Shown here in pieces: positions 10,787 to 19,688 of a DNA stretch of 64,000 nucleotides. Origin of the DNA: Microbacteriaceae bacterium VKM Ac-2855 (GTDB lineage Bacteria; Actinomycetota; Actinomycetes; Actinomycetales; Microbacteriaceae); assembly GCA_013204985.1 (NCBI GenBank), contig JABMLG010000009.1, positions 148,826 to 212,825 on the forward strand, given 5' to 3'. Numbering within the stretch: the first letter of the stretch is position 1; each line of letters opens with the position of its first letter. Position numbers and translations under genes: made by a program. The notes under the pieces were generated by a model. It ran no database searches. It saw only the letters and a program-made list of their open reading frames with translations, and was not told where the DNA came from.

Positions 10787-10812
10787 CGTCCCGAGCATCC
10801 GTGCTCGAGACG
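10787..10812 (+). other. Stem-loop in the rpsT leader
   Basis: CGTC plus CGAGCA pair with TGCTCG plus GACG around a TCCG loop, with one mismatch. It lies about 25 nt downstream of the predicted transcription start. Leaders of ribosomal protein genes often bind their own product; whether this one does is unknown. Confidence 0.4.
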
Positions 10813-10955
10813 GGATCCGGACCCGGAGCGATCAGAAGCCGGCGACCTCCAGTCGCACTGGCAGAGCAGGGCATTTCTCCTGATCCAGCCAGAAGGGGCA
10901 CTCCCGACGAGTAGCCGGCTGCACACACGCACATCCGAAGAAGAAGGTATTCCAC

Positions 10956-11216
10956 GTGGCAAACATCAAGTCGCAGATCAAGCGCAACCTCACCAACAAG
11001 AAGGCGACCGACCGCAACAAAGCCGTCAAGAGCGAGCTGAAGACCGCCGTGCGCGGCGTGCACAAGGCCATCGCCTCGGGCGACGCCGCCGCTGCCGGCA
11101 CCGCTCTCGCCCTCGCGGCGAAGAAGCTCGACAAGGCCGCCAGCAAGGGCGTCATCCACAAGAACCAGGCGGCGAACCGCAAGTCGGCCATCGCCAAGCA
11201 GGTCGCCGCGCTGTAA
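10956..11216 (+). CDS. rpsT: 30S ribosomal protein S20
   Basis: An 86-residue basic protein that binds 16S rRNA early in 30S assembly. The sequence [20 protein letters not shown] at the N-terminus and [20 protein letters not shown] at the C-terminus are diagnostic, and the length is normal. The start is GTG, with AAGG 9-10 nt upstream. It is a single gene with its own promoter, long leader and strong terminator. Confidence 0.98.
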   Translation: MANIKSQIKRNLTNKKATDRNKAVKSELKTAVRGVHKAIASGDAAAAGTALALAAKKLDKAASKGVIHKNQAANRKSAIAKQVAAL

Positions 11217-11238
11217 CTCTGCGCTGCACAGCTTCACA

Positions 11239-11282
11239 GCGGGCCCGAGCCTCGGTATTGCCGAGGCTCGGGCCCGCTTTTT
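11239..11282 (+). terminator. Strong intrinsic terminator of rpsT
   Basis: A perfect 17-bp GC-rich stem (arms 11239-11255 and 11261-11277) with loop TATTG, followed by five T. It is the most canonical terminator in the window. Confidence 0.93.
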
Positions 11283-11298
11283 CGCGCCCACGCCTTCT

Positions 11299-11371
11299 TG
11301 CGAGGGACCCCTCCTGTGCGCATCGGACCCCCGCTGGGCGGGTCCCACGCGCACAGGAGGGGTCCCTCGCA
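11299..11371. repeat. Long inverted repeat with 23-bp perfect arms
   Basis: Arms 11299-11321 and 11349-11371 are exact reverse complements (TGCGAGGGACCCCTCCTGTG and on). The 27-nt centre holds a second, imperfect pairing of GGACCC with GGGTCC. It lies between the rpsT terminator and the end of holA, so it could end the holA transcript. A 17-nt direct duplication (TTGGCCGGGGTCAGGGG) follows at 11393-11426. Confidence 0.85.
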
Positions 11372-11419
11372 GAATGGGTGCGGGGCCAGGGGTTGGCCGG
11401 GGTCAGGGGTTGGCCGGGG

Positions 11420-12457
11420 TCAGGGGCGGCGGCCGCGGGCGGAGATGACGGTGACCATGCGTTCGAGGGCGTAGACCGGGTCGCGGCCACCGCCCTTGAC
11501 GTTCTCGTCGGCCTCCGCGACGGTCTCGATCGCCACGCCGAGACCCTCGCCGGTCCAGCCCTGCAGGTCGCGGCGCGCGCGGTCCACCTGCCACGGGGCG
11601 ATGCCGTAGCGCTGCGCGACCTGGTTCGAACCCTCCCGGGAACCGGCGACTTTCGCCATGGTGCGCAGCTTGCTCGCGAAGGCGGCGACGATGGGCACCG
11701 GATCCGCGCCGGACGCGAGCGCGTGGCGCAGCGCGATCAGCGCCTCGCCATGACGGCCGGCGATCGCCGCATCCGCGACCGTGAACGCGGTGGTCTCGAC
11801 GCGGCCGCTGTAGTACTTGGCGACCGTCGCCTCCGTGATGTCGCCGGCCACATCCGCCATCAGCTGCTGACACGCGGCGGCCAGCTCATCGAGATCGTCG
11901 AGGAATGCCGCGACCAGCGCACGCACCGCTCCCGTCGAGACCTTCCGCCCGGCGCTGCGGAACTCGGCTGCCGCGAAGTCGACCTTGTCGCTCTCGCGTT
12001 TGAGCTCGGCGCAGACGATCTCGACGCCGTCACCGAGCCCGCCACGGATCGCGTCGAGCAGTTTCTTGCCGCGCACTCCCCCTCCGTGGCGGAGGACGAG
12101 CGTCGTGCTCTCGGCGGGTCGCTCGAGGTAGCCGAGCGCCTCCAGCAGGAAGGCGTCGGTGCACTTCTCGACGTTCGTCACGCGGATCAACCGCGGCTCG
12201 TCGAAGAGCGACGGGCTGGCGAGGGTGAGCAGCTCCCCCGGCGCGTACGCGTCGGCGGAGATGTCGTGCACCTCGAGGCTCGGATCCTCGGCGCGCAGGA
12301 AGTCGCGGAGGAATCGCATCGACCGTTCCGCCAGGAACTTCTCGGGCCCGGTGATCAGCACGATGGACGCCGGCCGCGCCTGATCCCAACGCAATTGCGG
12401 GATCGCGACCTTCGCCGACGTCTTCGTCGCGCCCCGCGCGGGTGCTCTGCCGGCCAT
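11420..12457 (-). CDS. holA: DNA polymerase III subunit delta
   Basis: A 345-residue clamp-loader subunit that opens the beta clamp. The N-terminal AAA+-like domain has VLITGPEKFLAERSMRFLRDFL and LLTLASPSLFDEPRLIRVTNVEKCTDAF. The C-terminal helical domain contains HALASGADPVPIVAAFASKLR and YGIAPWQVDRARRDLQGW. The ATG follows GGAGG by 5 nt. It lies downstream of comEC, as in many actinobacteria. The comEC frame stays open over its first 428 nt. Confidence 0.95.
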   Translation of the reverse strand: MAGRAPARGATKTSAKVAIPQLRWDQARPASIVLITGPEKFLAERSMRFLRDFLRAEDPSLEVHDISADAYAPGELLTLASPSLFDEPRLIRVTNVEKCTDAFLLEALGYLERPAESTTLVLRHGGGVRGKKLLDAIRGGLGDGVEIVCAELKRESDKVDFAAAEFRSAGRKVSTGAVRALVAAFLDDLDELAAACQQLMADVAGDITEATVAKYYSGRVETTAFTVADAAIAGRHGEALIALRHALASGADPVPIVAAFASKLRTMAKVAGSREGSNQVAQRYGIAPWQVDRARRDLQGWTGEGLGVAIETVAEADENVKGGGRDPVYALERMVTVISARGRRP

Positions 12458-14822
12458 CCGATCCTCCGTTCGCCGCCGTCAAGCCTATGGCGTCGGAGCC
12501 GGCGTGCTCGCTCCAGACGATGAGTCCCTCCGCTCTCGAAGACACCGCGATAGCGCCCTGCAGATCGGTGCGGTCGGCACTGATCCCGAGCCCTTCCAGC
12601 ATCTCGATGGTGCGTGCCCCGGGATGCCCGTAGTCGTTGTCGGCGCCGACGGAGACCAGGCCCACCGCCGCTCCGAGTTCGGCGTAGAGCCTCGGATCCT
12701 GATCGGTGGAACCGTGGTGCGCGACTTTCACGACGTCCACGGTGCCGAGGCCCGGCAGGCGGGCGAGCCTGCCCTGCTCCTCCGCGCCCAGGTCGCCGAG
12801 GAACATCGCTGAGAGGGCGCCGCCGATCGCATCGGGAGCGGCGTCGATCCGAAGCACCAGGCTCGCCGGGTTGCCCACGAGGCTCGAGGTGCGCTCGGGC
12901 CAGTCGATCCGCCAGCGCACCGCACCCAGCACACCGGCGTCGCCGCGGGCCGCTCGGCGCACCTCGGCACCACCGGTTCGCAGGTCCTGCACGAGGCCTT
13001 CGTCGGCCAAGCCGTCCGTCGGGCCGACGAGTGCGGTGTCGACGCGGCCGATCACCGCGTCGAGACCACCGATGTGATCGAGGTCGTAGTGCGTTAGCAC
13101 GAGGAACCGGATCCGGTCGACACGAGCGCGGTCGAGACAGGTGCGGAGCAGAGCGGGATCGGGCCCGACGTCGACAAGCCCGACGCCCGCAGCCGAACGC
13201 CACAGCACCGCGTCGCCCTGACCGATGTCGCACGCGAGCACCCGCCAATCACTCGGCAGCGCTGCCGCGCGCAGGAGCGGTGTCGCTACCGTTGACGCGC
13301 CGCCGATCACGATCGCGAGAACGACCACACCCGCGGAGACTCGGCGAAGCGGTGACCAGCGCGCCGGCGTGGTGAACAGCAGCACGACGGCGAATGTCAG
13401 CACCGCGAGCACAGCCGCGCCGAGGACGCCCGGCAGCCATGGCAGACGCGGTGAGGGCCAGCTCGCGGCGGCGCGCGCCACGCTCGCGATCCACCATGCC
13501 GGCACCGCTGCGACCGCGATGACGATGTCAGCCGCCCACGGCCACAGCGGCACGAGCAGGCAGCCGATCAGCCCGAGGCCCGTGGCCAGCGGCGCCGCCG
13601 GTTCGGCGAGCAGATTCGCGAGCACCCCGTAGACCGGGATCGAGGGATCCACCAGCACGATCACCGGCTGACAGGCCAGCTGGGCGGCGAGCGGCACCGC
13701 CACGATGACGGCGAGCGGGAACGGCAGGAACGCGCTCAGGCGGCGTGCGATCGGTTCGGCCAGCAGCAGCAGGCCGGCTGTGGCGAGCACCGAGAGCACG
13801 AAGCCGAGCCGCGTCGCGATCGCCGGATCGAGCACGATCAACACCACGACCGCCAGCCACAGTGCAGCGGCGGGAGCGCCATCGCGCCCCAGCAGCCGGG
13901 CGAGCAGCACCACCGCTGCCATCACCGCAGCGCGCACCACACTCGGTTCCGGCGTGACCAGCACGACGAAGCCGCCGAGCACCAGCAGCGCCGTCGCCGT
14001 CCGCAGGACCGGACCGGCACCGAAAGCCGCCGCGATGAGGAGGGCCGCCGCCACGACAACCGCGCAATTCGCACCGGAGACCGCGGTGAGGTGGGTCAGA
14101 GAAGCGGTCCGCATCGCCTCTTCGAGGCCCGGGTCGAGCCGGGAGGTGTCGCCGATGGCGAGTCCGGGCAGCAGACCGGCTGGATCGCCGTGCAGTGCGG
14201 CGCTGTGTTCGAGGAAGCCGTGTCGGAGACCGCCCGCGACAGCGTCGAACCCGTCCGCACCCGACTGGATCCGGGGATCGTCCATGGCGTCGGCGAGCAC
14301 CGCTTCCGCTACCGAATCCTCCGACGCGCGGAGCCGCGCATCGAACGCCACCACCGCGCCGACGTCGACGGCCGTCGCGTCACCGCTCACGAACACGCGA
14401 GCGGGGGCGGCCACCGCTGTGCCGTCGACGCTGCGGAGGGTGGCGTCGAACCAGAAGGACCCACCTTGCCACGAAGGGCCGCCGGCACGGACCGCACGCC
14501 AACCGGAGTCGACCGTGGCTGTCGCGGCGACGACGGCACCCGAGTCGACCGCCGTCGCCACGGCGGGCGGATGCATCACCTCCGCTCGAGCGACGAGGGC
14601 GAACGCACCCAGCGCACCCGCCGCCACGGCCACGGCCACCAGAGCGATCACGGCCTGCCGGCTGACGAGAGCGATCAGCAACAGCGCGAGCGTGATGGCC
14701 GCGAGCACCGCGACGACCGGCAAGCCCCACGTCGCCACCACCTCCGTCGGCGAGGACCCGAGGACGAACGCGCCGAGCCACGCGCACAGGGCGGCGGGCG
14801 CCAGCAGAAGGTCGCGCCTCAC
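12030..14822 (-). CDS. comEC: ComEC/Rec2-type DNA-uptake channel with run-on C-terminus
   Basis: A multipass protein expected to carry single-stranded DNA across the membrane during transformation. It has N-terminal helices (about 5-75), an OB-like DUF4131 region, the Competence core around IGDTSRLDPGLEEAMRTASLTHLTAVSGAN (223-252) with several helices to about 510, then a metallo-beta-lactamase-like domain with THYDLDHIGG (577-586). Conserved sequence ends near residue 774 (GLIVWSEHA). No stop occurs there: the frame continues for 156 Arg/Gly-rich residues inside holA in another frame. The GTG start overlaps the comEA stop by 4 nt. The tail is probably not conserved. Confidence 0.88.
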   Translation of the reverse strand: MRRDLLLAPAALCAWLGAFVLGSSPTEVVATWGLPVVAVLAAITLALLLIALVSRQAVIALVAVAVAAGALGAFALVARAEVMHPPAVATAVDSGAVVAATATVDSGWRAVRAGGPSWQGGSFWFDATLRSVDGTAVAAPARVFVSGDATAVDVGAVVAFDARLRASEDSVAEAVLADAMDDPRIQSGADGFDAVAGGLRHGFLEHSAALHGDPAGLLPGLAIGDTSRLDPGLEEAMRTASLTHLTAVSGANCAVVVAAALLIAAAFGAGPVLRTATALLVLGGFVVLVTPEPSVVRAAVMAAVVLLARLLGRDGAPAAALWLAVVVLIVLDPAIATRLGFVLSVLATAGLLLLAEPIARRLSAFLPFPLAVIVAVPLAAQLACQPVIVLVDPSIPVYGVLANLLAEPAAPLATGLGLIGCLLVPLWPWAADIVIAVAAVPAWWIASVARAAASWPSPRLPWLPGVLGAAVLAVLTFAVVLLFTTPARWSPLRRVSAGVVVLAIVIGGASTVATPLLRAAALPSDWRVLACDIGQGDAVLWRSAAGVGLVDVGPDPALLRTCLDRARVDRIRFLVLTHYDLDHIGGLDAVIGRVDTALVGPTDGLADEGLVQDLRTGGAEVRRAARGDAGVLGAVRWRIDWPERTSSLVGNPASLVLRIDAAPDAIGGALSAMFLGDLGAEEQGRLARLPGLGTVDVVKVAHHGSTDQDPRLYAELGAAVGLVSVGADNDYGHPGARTIEMLEGLGISADRTDLQGAIAVSSRAEGLIVWSEHAGSDAIGLTAANGGSDGRQSTRAGRDEDVGEGRDPAIALGSGAAGVHRADHRAREVPGGTVDAIPPRLPARRGSEPRGARHLRRRVRAGGAAHPRQPVALRRAAVDPRDERREVHRRLPAGGARLPRATRREHDARPPPRRGSARQETARRDPWRAR

Positions 14823-15505
14823 ACCGTGACCTGATCGCGGAAGCCGTCGAGGGTCTTCTCCCCGATCCCGGTGATCTCGAGCAGTTGATCGACGGAGCCG
14901 AACGGACCGTTCTGCTCGCGGTAGTCAAGGATCCGCTGAGCCGTGGCCGGGCCGATGCGCGGCAATTCCTCCAGGTCGGCTGCCGTCGCCGAATTCAGGT
15001 TCACGAGACCCCCGATCGCGGCGCCACCCGAGGTCACGCCGCCGCCCTCGGCTCGAGCGACCGGCGCCTCCCCGATCTTCGGCACGATGATCTGCTCGCC
15101 GTCCGCGACCACGCGCGCGAGATTCACGCCGGCGCGATCCGCATCTCCCGCGAACCCGCCCGCGGCCGCGATCGCGTCCACCACCCGCTCGCCGTCGTGG
15201 AGTACGAAGAGCCCCGGGTCGGCGACCGCCCCGAGCACGTGCACGTAGAGAACCGGAGTGGTCGCGGTGCCGGTCGCCGAGATGCTGGGAGCCACCATCG
15301 GAGTCGACACCGCGACCGGGCGGGAGCTGCCCGCGGCATCCAGCCCCGAGATCACCACGGCGGCCGCGGCCGCGAGCAGCACGAGCACCACAGCAGCGCC
15401 GATCCCGACGCGCGTCGTGGTGCCCGCTCCCTCCCTGCGGCGGGAGCGTCGCACCAGCTCCGGCAAGCCCGACTCGCCGTCACTCGTGTCCGTCTCCATC
15501 CGCAT
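14819..15505 (-). CDS. comEA: ComEA-family DNA-binding competence protein
   Basis: A 228-residue membrane-anchored DNA receptor. It has a basic N-terminus, a membrane helix at about 34-53, an SLBB domain (VLYVHVLGAVADPGLFVLHD, about 85-118) and two helix-hairpin-helix motifs at the C-terminus (VNLNSATAADLEELPRIGPA, ITGIGEKTLDGF). The ATG at 15505 lies 6 nt after TACCGT, so the mRNA is probably leaderless. It overlaps comEC by 4 nt, giving a comEA-comEC-holA operon. Confidence 0.93.
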   Translation of the reverse strand: MRMETDTSDGESGLPELVRRSRRREGAGTTTRVGIGAAVVLVLLAAAAAVVISGLDAAGSSRPVAVSTPMVAPSISATGTATTPVLYVHVLGAVADPGLFVLHDGERVVDAIAAAGGFAGDADRAGVNLARVVADGEQIIVPKIGEAPVARAEGGGVTSGGAAIGGLVNLNSATAADLEELPRIGPATAQRILDYREQNGPFGSVDQLLEITGIGEKTLDGFRDQVTV

Positions 15506-15511
15506 GCTTCA

Positions 15512-15517
15512 ACGGTA
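15512..15517 (-). promoter_or_regulatory. Predicted -10 box (TACCGT) of comEA-comEC-holA
   Basis: TACCGT on the minus strand ends 6 nt before the comEA ATG, and there is no ribosome binding site. Confidence 0.5.
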
Positions 15518-15532
15518 GGAAGCACGCGCGAC

Positions 15533-15580
15533 GCGAATCGGCCCACCGCCCCCGCAAACGAAAGATCGCGCCCGATTCGC
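15533..15580 (-). terminator. Hairpin downstream of leuS
   Basis: GCGAATCGG (15533-15541) pairs with CCGATTCGC (15572-15580) across a 30-nt loop. It lies downstream of the leuS stop and upstream of comEA. There is no T tract, so termination activity is uncertain. Confidence 0.4.
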
Positions 15581-15621
15581 CCCTGTGGAGGAGCGGAGCG
15601 GACGCGATCCTGAGCGAGACG

Positions 15622-18216
15622 CTACTTCGTGACGAAGTTCACCAGACGCGGGGCCCGAACGATGACGTTCACGATCTCGCGACCCTCGAGCGCCCGAGCG
15701 ACGCCGGCCGAGGCCTTCGCCTTCGCCTGCAGCTCGTCACTCGACAGCTTCGGCGACACCTCGATACGGTCACGCACCTTGCCGTCGACCTGCAGGATCG
15801 CGGTGACCTGCTCCTCGACCAGCAGCGTCGGATCGGCTTTGCGCCAGAGCACGTGCGAAACCGGGCCTCGGTAGCCGAGTCGCTGCCACATGTCCTCCGC
15901 CGTGTACGGCGCGAACAGGTTGAGCGACATCGCGATGACCTCGGTCGCCTCGCGCACCGCCGCGTCACTCGCGCCGGCGCCCGAGTCGATCGCCTTGCGG
16001 GTGGCGTTGACGAGTTCCATGATCCGCGCGACGACGACGTTGAACTTGAACGCTTCGATCAGCGACGGCGCCTCGGCGAGGAAGCGGTGGGTCTGCCGAC
16101 GCAGCGCGGCGTCGCCCGTCTTCCACTCAACCTCGGGAGAGGAGGTGACGTCCTTCGCCAGACGCCAGGCGCGCGCCAAGAACTTCGCGCTCCCGGCCGG
16201 CGAGACGTCGGCCCAGTCGATGTCGTCCTCGGGCGGGCCGGCGAAGGCCATCGTGAGGCGAACCGCGTCGACGCCGTGCTCGTCGAGCTGGTCCGACAGG
16301 CGCACCAGGTTGCCCTTCGACTTCGACATCGCCGAGCCGTCCATCTGCACCATGCCCTGGTTCAGCAACGCCGTGAACGGCTCCGTGAACGAGATGTGGC
16401 CGAGATCGAAAAGCACCTTGGTGATGAACCGCGCGTACAGGAGGTGCAGGATCGCGTGCGTGACGCCACCGACGTACTGGTCGACCGGCGCCCATTTCTC
16501 GGCCAACTTCGGGTCGAACGCCTGCGTGTCGTCGTGCGGCGAGAGGAAGCGCAGGAAGTACCACGACGAGTCGACGAAGGTGTCCATCGTGTCGGGATCG
16601 CGGCGCGCCGGCGAACCGTCGCGCGGATCCGGCACGTTGACCCAGTCCTCCGCCGCGCCGAGGGGCGAGGAGCCCTTCGGCTGCAGGTCGAGCCCCTCGG
16701 TGGAGGGCAGCACCACGGGCAGTTGGTCCTCGGGAACCGGCACCAACTCTCCGTCTGCGCCGTGCACGATCGGGATGGGCGTGCCCCAGTAGCGCTGGCG
16801 TGAGATCAACCAGTCGCGGAGGCGGTAGTTCTTCGCGGCGCGGCCACGGCCCTGCTCCTCGAGGATCTTGATGATGCGCTCGATCGCGGTGCGCTTCGAC
16901 AGGCCGTCCAGCGGGCCGGAGTTGATGAGCCGGCCGTCGCCCGTGAGCGCCTCGCCGGTCTTCACCGGGTCGAGCGACAGCGACTCCTCGAGCTCAGCGA
17001 GCTCCTCCGGGTTGGTCGGGATGACCGGGATCGCACCGGTCACGGGCGCGTTCGTGTCGAGCACGACGCGCACCGGCAGATCGAAGGCGCGGGCGAAGTC
17101 GAGGTCGCGCTGGTCGTGGGCGGGGACGGCCATCACGGCACCGTGGCCGTAGTCGCTGAGCACGTAATCGGCGGCCCAGATCGGCAGCTTCTCGCCGTTG
17201 ACCGGGTTGATCGCGACGCGGTTGAGGGGCACGCCGGTCTTCGGGCGATCCGCGGTGAGCCGCTCGATCTCGCTCGACTTCTGGGTCTTCTCGAGGTAGG
17301 CCTGGAAGCTCGCCTTGGTGGCCGCATCCGCACCCTCGACGAGCTCGGCGGCGAGGTCGGAGTCGGGGGCGACGACCATGAAGGTGGCCCCGTAGAGGGT
17401 GTCGGGGCGCGTGGTGAAGACGGTGACGCGCTCATCGCGGCCCTCGATCTCGAACTCGACGTCGGCGCCGATGGAACGACCGATCCAGTTGCGCTGCATC
17501 GACAGCACCTTCGAGGGCCACGAGCCCTCGAGCTGGTTCAGGTCATCGAGCAGGCGGTCGGCGTAGTCGGTGATCTTGAAGTACCACTGCGTGCGCTTCT
17601 GCTTGACTACGACGGCGCCGGAGCGCTCGGAGGTGCCGTCGGGCAGCACCTGCTCGTTGGCGAGCACGGTCTGGTCCACCGGGTCCCAGTTGACCCAGCT
17701 GTCCTTGCGGTAGGCGAGACCCTTCTTGTACATCTCGAGGAACAGCCACTGGTTCCACTTGTAGTACTCGGGGTCGGAGGTGTGGATGACGCGGTCCCAG
17801 TCGAAGGACGCCGCGTAGCGCTTCATCGAGCGCTTCTGCTGCTCGATGTTGTCGTAGGTCCAGGTGACCGGGTTCAGGCCGCGCTTGATCGCCGCGTTCT
17901 CCGCGGGCAGGCCGAACGAGTCCCAGCCGATCGGGTGCAGCACGTTGAAGCCCTGCTGGCGCCAGTATCGAGCGATCACGTCGCCGAGCGCGTACGCCTC
18001 GGCGTGACCCATGTGCAGATCGCCCGAGGGGTACGGGAACATGTCGAGCACGTACTTGCGCGGGCGTTTGTCGTCGGGGTCACTGGAGGAGAACGGCTGC
18101 GTCTCCTCCCAGACCGGGAGCCATTTGTCCTGGATGGCGCGGAAGTCGTAGCGATCCTCGTCGAGGGTCGCAGTGGGCTCGCTGGGCACGGTCGATACGG
18201 ACTGGTCGTCTGCCAC
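15622..18216 (-). CDS. leuS: Leucyl-tRNA synthetase
   Basis: An 864-residue class I synthetase that charges tRNA-Leu. The HIGH motif appears as [15 protein letters not shown], the KMSKS loop as AMSKSKGN, and the CP1 editing domain includes [14 protein letters not shown]. Length and domain order are normal for bacteria. I start at the GTG at 18216, which has GAGA 6 nt upstream; an in-frame GTG at 18228 adds four residues. No T-box leader is visible. A TAGGCT -10-like box occurs near 18285. Confidence 0.97.
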   Translation of the reverse strand: MADDQSVSTVPSEPTATLDEDRYDFRAIQDKWLPVWEETQPFSSSDPDDKRPRKYVLDMFPYPSGDLHMGHAEAYALGDVIARYWRQQGFNVLHPIGWDSFGLPAENAAIKRGLNPVTWTYDNIEQQKRSMKRYAASFDWDRVIHTSDPEYYKWNQWLFLEMYKKGLAYRKDSWVNWDPVDQTVLANEQVLPDGTSERSGAVVVKQKRTQWYFKITDYADRLLDDLNQLEGSWPSKVLSMQRNWIGRSIGADVEFEIEGRDERVTVFTTRPDTLYGATFMVVAPDSDLAAELVEGADAATKASFQAYLEKTQKSSEIERLTADRPKTGVPLNRVAINPVNGEKLPIWAADYVLSDYGHGAVMAVPAHDQRDLDFARAFDLPVRVVLDTNAPVTGAIPVIPTNPEELAELEESLSLDPVKTGEALTGDGRLINSGPLDGLSKRTAIERIIKILEEQGRGRAAKNYRLRDWLISRQRYWGTPIPIVHGADGELVPVPEDQLPVVLPSTEGLDLQPKGSSPLGAAEDWVNVPDPRDGSPARRDPDTMDTFVDSSWYFLRFLSPHDDTQAFDPKLAEKWAPVDQYVGGVTHAILHLLYARFITKVLFDLGHISFTEPFTALLNQGMVQMDGSAMSKSKGNLVRLSDQLDEHGVDAVRLTMAFAGPPEDDIDWADVSPAGSAKFLARAWRLAKDVTSSPEVEWKTGDAALRRQTHRFLAEAPSLIEAFKFNVVVARIMELVNATRKAIDSGAGASDAAVREATEVIAMSLNLFAPYTAEDMWQRLGYRGPVSHVLWRKADPTLLVEEQVTAILQVDGKVRDRIEVSPKLSSDELQAKAKASAGVARALEGREIVNVIVRAPRLVNFVTK

Positions 18217-18320
18217 GGATGATCTCACTTCTCAGGATGCGGGTGGACGCGCGCGAGGGCGCCATTCGTCCGACGCACAAGCCTACTAAGCCCGGGCGCC
18301 ACCTGCCTGTCGTTCGCTCT

Positions 18321-18382
18321 GCGCTGTCCTTTTCACCGCGCGCGGGTGGCATGCCGCCCGCGCGCGGTGAAAAGGACAGCGC
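18321..18382 (-). terminator. 62-nt near-perfect palindrome after pabB
   Basis: Arms 18321-18346 and 18357-18382 are exact 26-nt reverse complements (GCGCTGTCCTTTTCACCGCG and on). The 10-nt centre contains the palindrome GGCATGCC, so nearly the whole element is self-complementary. It starts 7 nt beyond the pabB stop. It may act as a terminator, though no T tract follows. Confidence 0.8.
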
Positions 18383-18388
18383 GATACG

Positions 18389-19669
18389 TCAGGACACGCC
18401 CAGTACCTGCAGCGGCGCCCGCGCCTTGACACGGGTCTCCTCGACCTCCTCGGCCGGGTCCGAGAGGATGGTGATGCCGCCACCCGTGCCGATGCGCGCA
18501 CCGGCGGCGTCGAGAACGATCGTGCGGATGGTCATCGCCAGATCGGCGGAGCCGTCGAAGCCGATCCGCCCGAAGGCGCCGGCATAGGCGCCGCGGGGCC
18601 CGCCCTCCAGATCCGCCAAGATCTGCATCGCCCGGCGCTTCGGCGCGCCGGTCATGGATCCGGCAGGGAACGTGGCCGCGACCACATCGGCGACTCCGAC
18701 GCCCTCGCGCAGCCGCGCCGAGACCGTGCTGACCAACTGATGCACCTGGGGGTAGCTCTCCACCTCGAGCAGTCGTTCGGCCGCGACCGTTCCGAGCTGC
18801 GCCACGCGGCTCAGGTCGTTGCGCATCAGATCCACGATCATCAGGTTCTCGGCGCGCTCCTTGACACTTCCGAGCAGCTCGGCGCGCAGCGCCGCATCCG
18901 CTTCCGCATCCGCCCCCCGAGGGCGCGTGCCCTTGATCGGATGCGTCGCCACCCGGCCGCCGCGCATCTCGAGGAAGACCTCCGGCGATGCGCTGAGCAG
19001 CGAGCGCTCCCCCGCCCGGATGAGCGCGCCGTGGTGGCTCGGACTGATCCGGCGCAGCGCCCGGTAACGCTCGAGCGGGTCGAAGCGGCCGGCCACCGTC
19101 ACCTCGTTCGTGAGACACAGCTGGTAAGCGTCACCGGCTCGGATGCGGGCCTGGCAGCGTCTGACCAGCTTCGCGTAGTCGGCCTCATCGTGCCGCCAGC
19201 GAGCCACGGATGCCGGCGCCGGGGAGACATGGTCGCTCGGCTCCGTCGGCAGCGCCGCGATCACCGCCGCCGTGTCGTCCAGCCACCGTTCGGCTCCGTC
19301 GTCAGCGAGCGCGATGAGGCGGATGCATCGGGTCGCGTGGTCGAACTCGACGACCCGCTCGCCGCGCAGCAGGACGACACCGTGTGCCGCGCTGCGTGAT
19401 CCGGAGACGCCCAGCGCCGCTGCGCCCGCTTCGTACTCGATCCAGCCGTACCAGCCGAGGGCGTCATCGACGGCGCTCTCCGCGAACGGCAGCGTTGCGA
19501 GGTCACCCGCGACGACCCGCGTCGCCGCGCCCATCAGGGTCCGACCGCGCACCGCATCCGGCCCCGGATCGAGCCAGTACGCCCACTGCTGCGCGCCGAA
19601 GAGTGTCGTGAATACGCGCTCGGGGTCGGCCCACCCGGGCAGCACCCTGGCCTGTACCGACGCGATCAC
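18389..19669 (-). CDS. pabB: Aminodeoxychorismate synthase component I
   Basis: A 426-residue chorismate-binding enzyme that makes 4-amino-4-deoxychorismate for folate. The core has HPIKGTRPRG, ERAENLMIVDLMRNDLSRV, YPQVHQLVSTV and FPAGSMTGAPKRRAM. PIKGT, rather than PIAGT, is the mark of PabB against anthranilate synthase TrpE. The GTG start at 19669 lies 6 nt after TACGCT, giving a leaderless mRNA; the frame is open far upstream only as shadow of the divergent gene. It shares a bidirectional promoter with pabC. No glutaminase PabA is in view. Confidence 0.93.
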   Translation of the reverse strand: MIASVQARVLPGWADPERVFTTLFGAQQWAYWLDPGPDAVRGRTLMGAATRVVAGDLATLPFAESAVDDALGWYGWIEYEAGAAALGVSGSRSAAHGVVLLRGERVVEFDHATRCIRLIALADDGAERWLDDTAAVIAALPTEPSDHVSPAPASVARWRHDEADYAKLVRRCQARIRAGDAYQLCLTNEVTVAGRFDPLERYRALRRISPSHHGALIRAGERSLLSASPEVFLEMRGGRVATHPIKGTRPRGADAEADAALRAELLGSVKERAENLMIVDLMRNDLSRVAQLGTVAAERLLEVESYPQVHQLVSTVSARLREGVGVADVVAATFPAGSMTGAPKRRAMQILADLEGGPRGAYAGAFGRIGFDGSADLAMTIRTIVLDAAGARIGTGGGITILSDPAEEVEETRVKARAPLQVLGVS

Positions 19670-19674
19670 TCGGC

Positions 19675-19681
19675 TAGCGTA
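19675..19681. promoter_or_regulatory. Overlapping bidirectional -10 boxes of pabB and pabC
   Basis: TAGCGT (19675-19680, plus strand) and TACGCT (19681-19676, minus strand) share five base pairs. The pabC GTG follows 8 nt to the right and the pabB GTG 6 nt to the left. Only 19 bp separate the two start codons, so both messages must be leaderless. Confidence 0.65.
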
Positions 19682-19688
19682 GGGCGTC

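Noticed and set aside
12030..14822. comEC as a pseudogene
   Set aside because: The whole conserved protein is intact. Only the position of the stop is odd, so it is reported as a finding, not as a broken gene.
18217..18320. T-box riboswitch upstream of leuS
   Set aside because: No T-box core sequence or specifier loop is visible, and the leader is too short.
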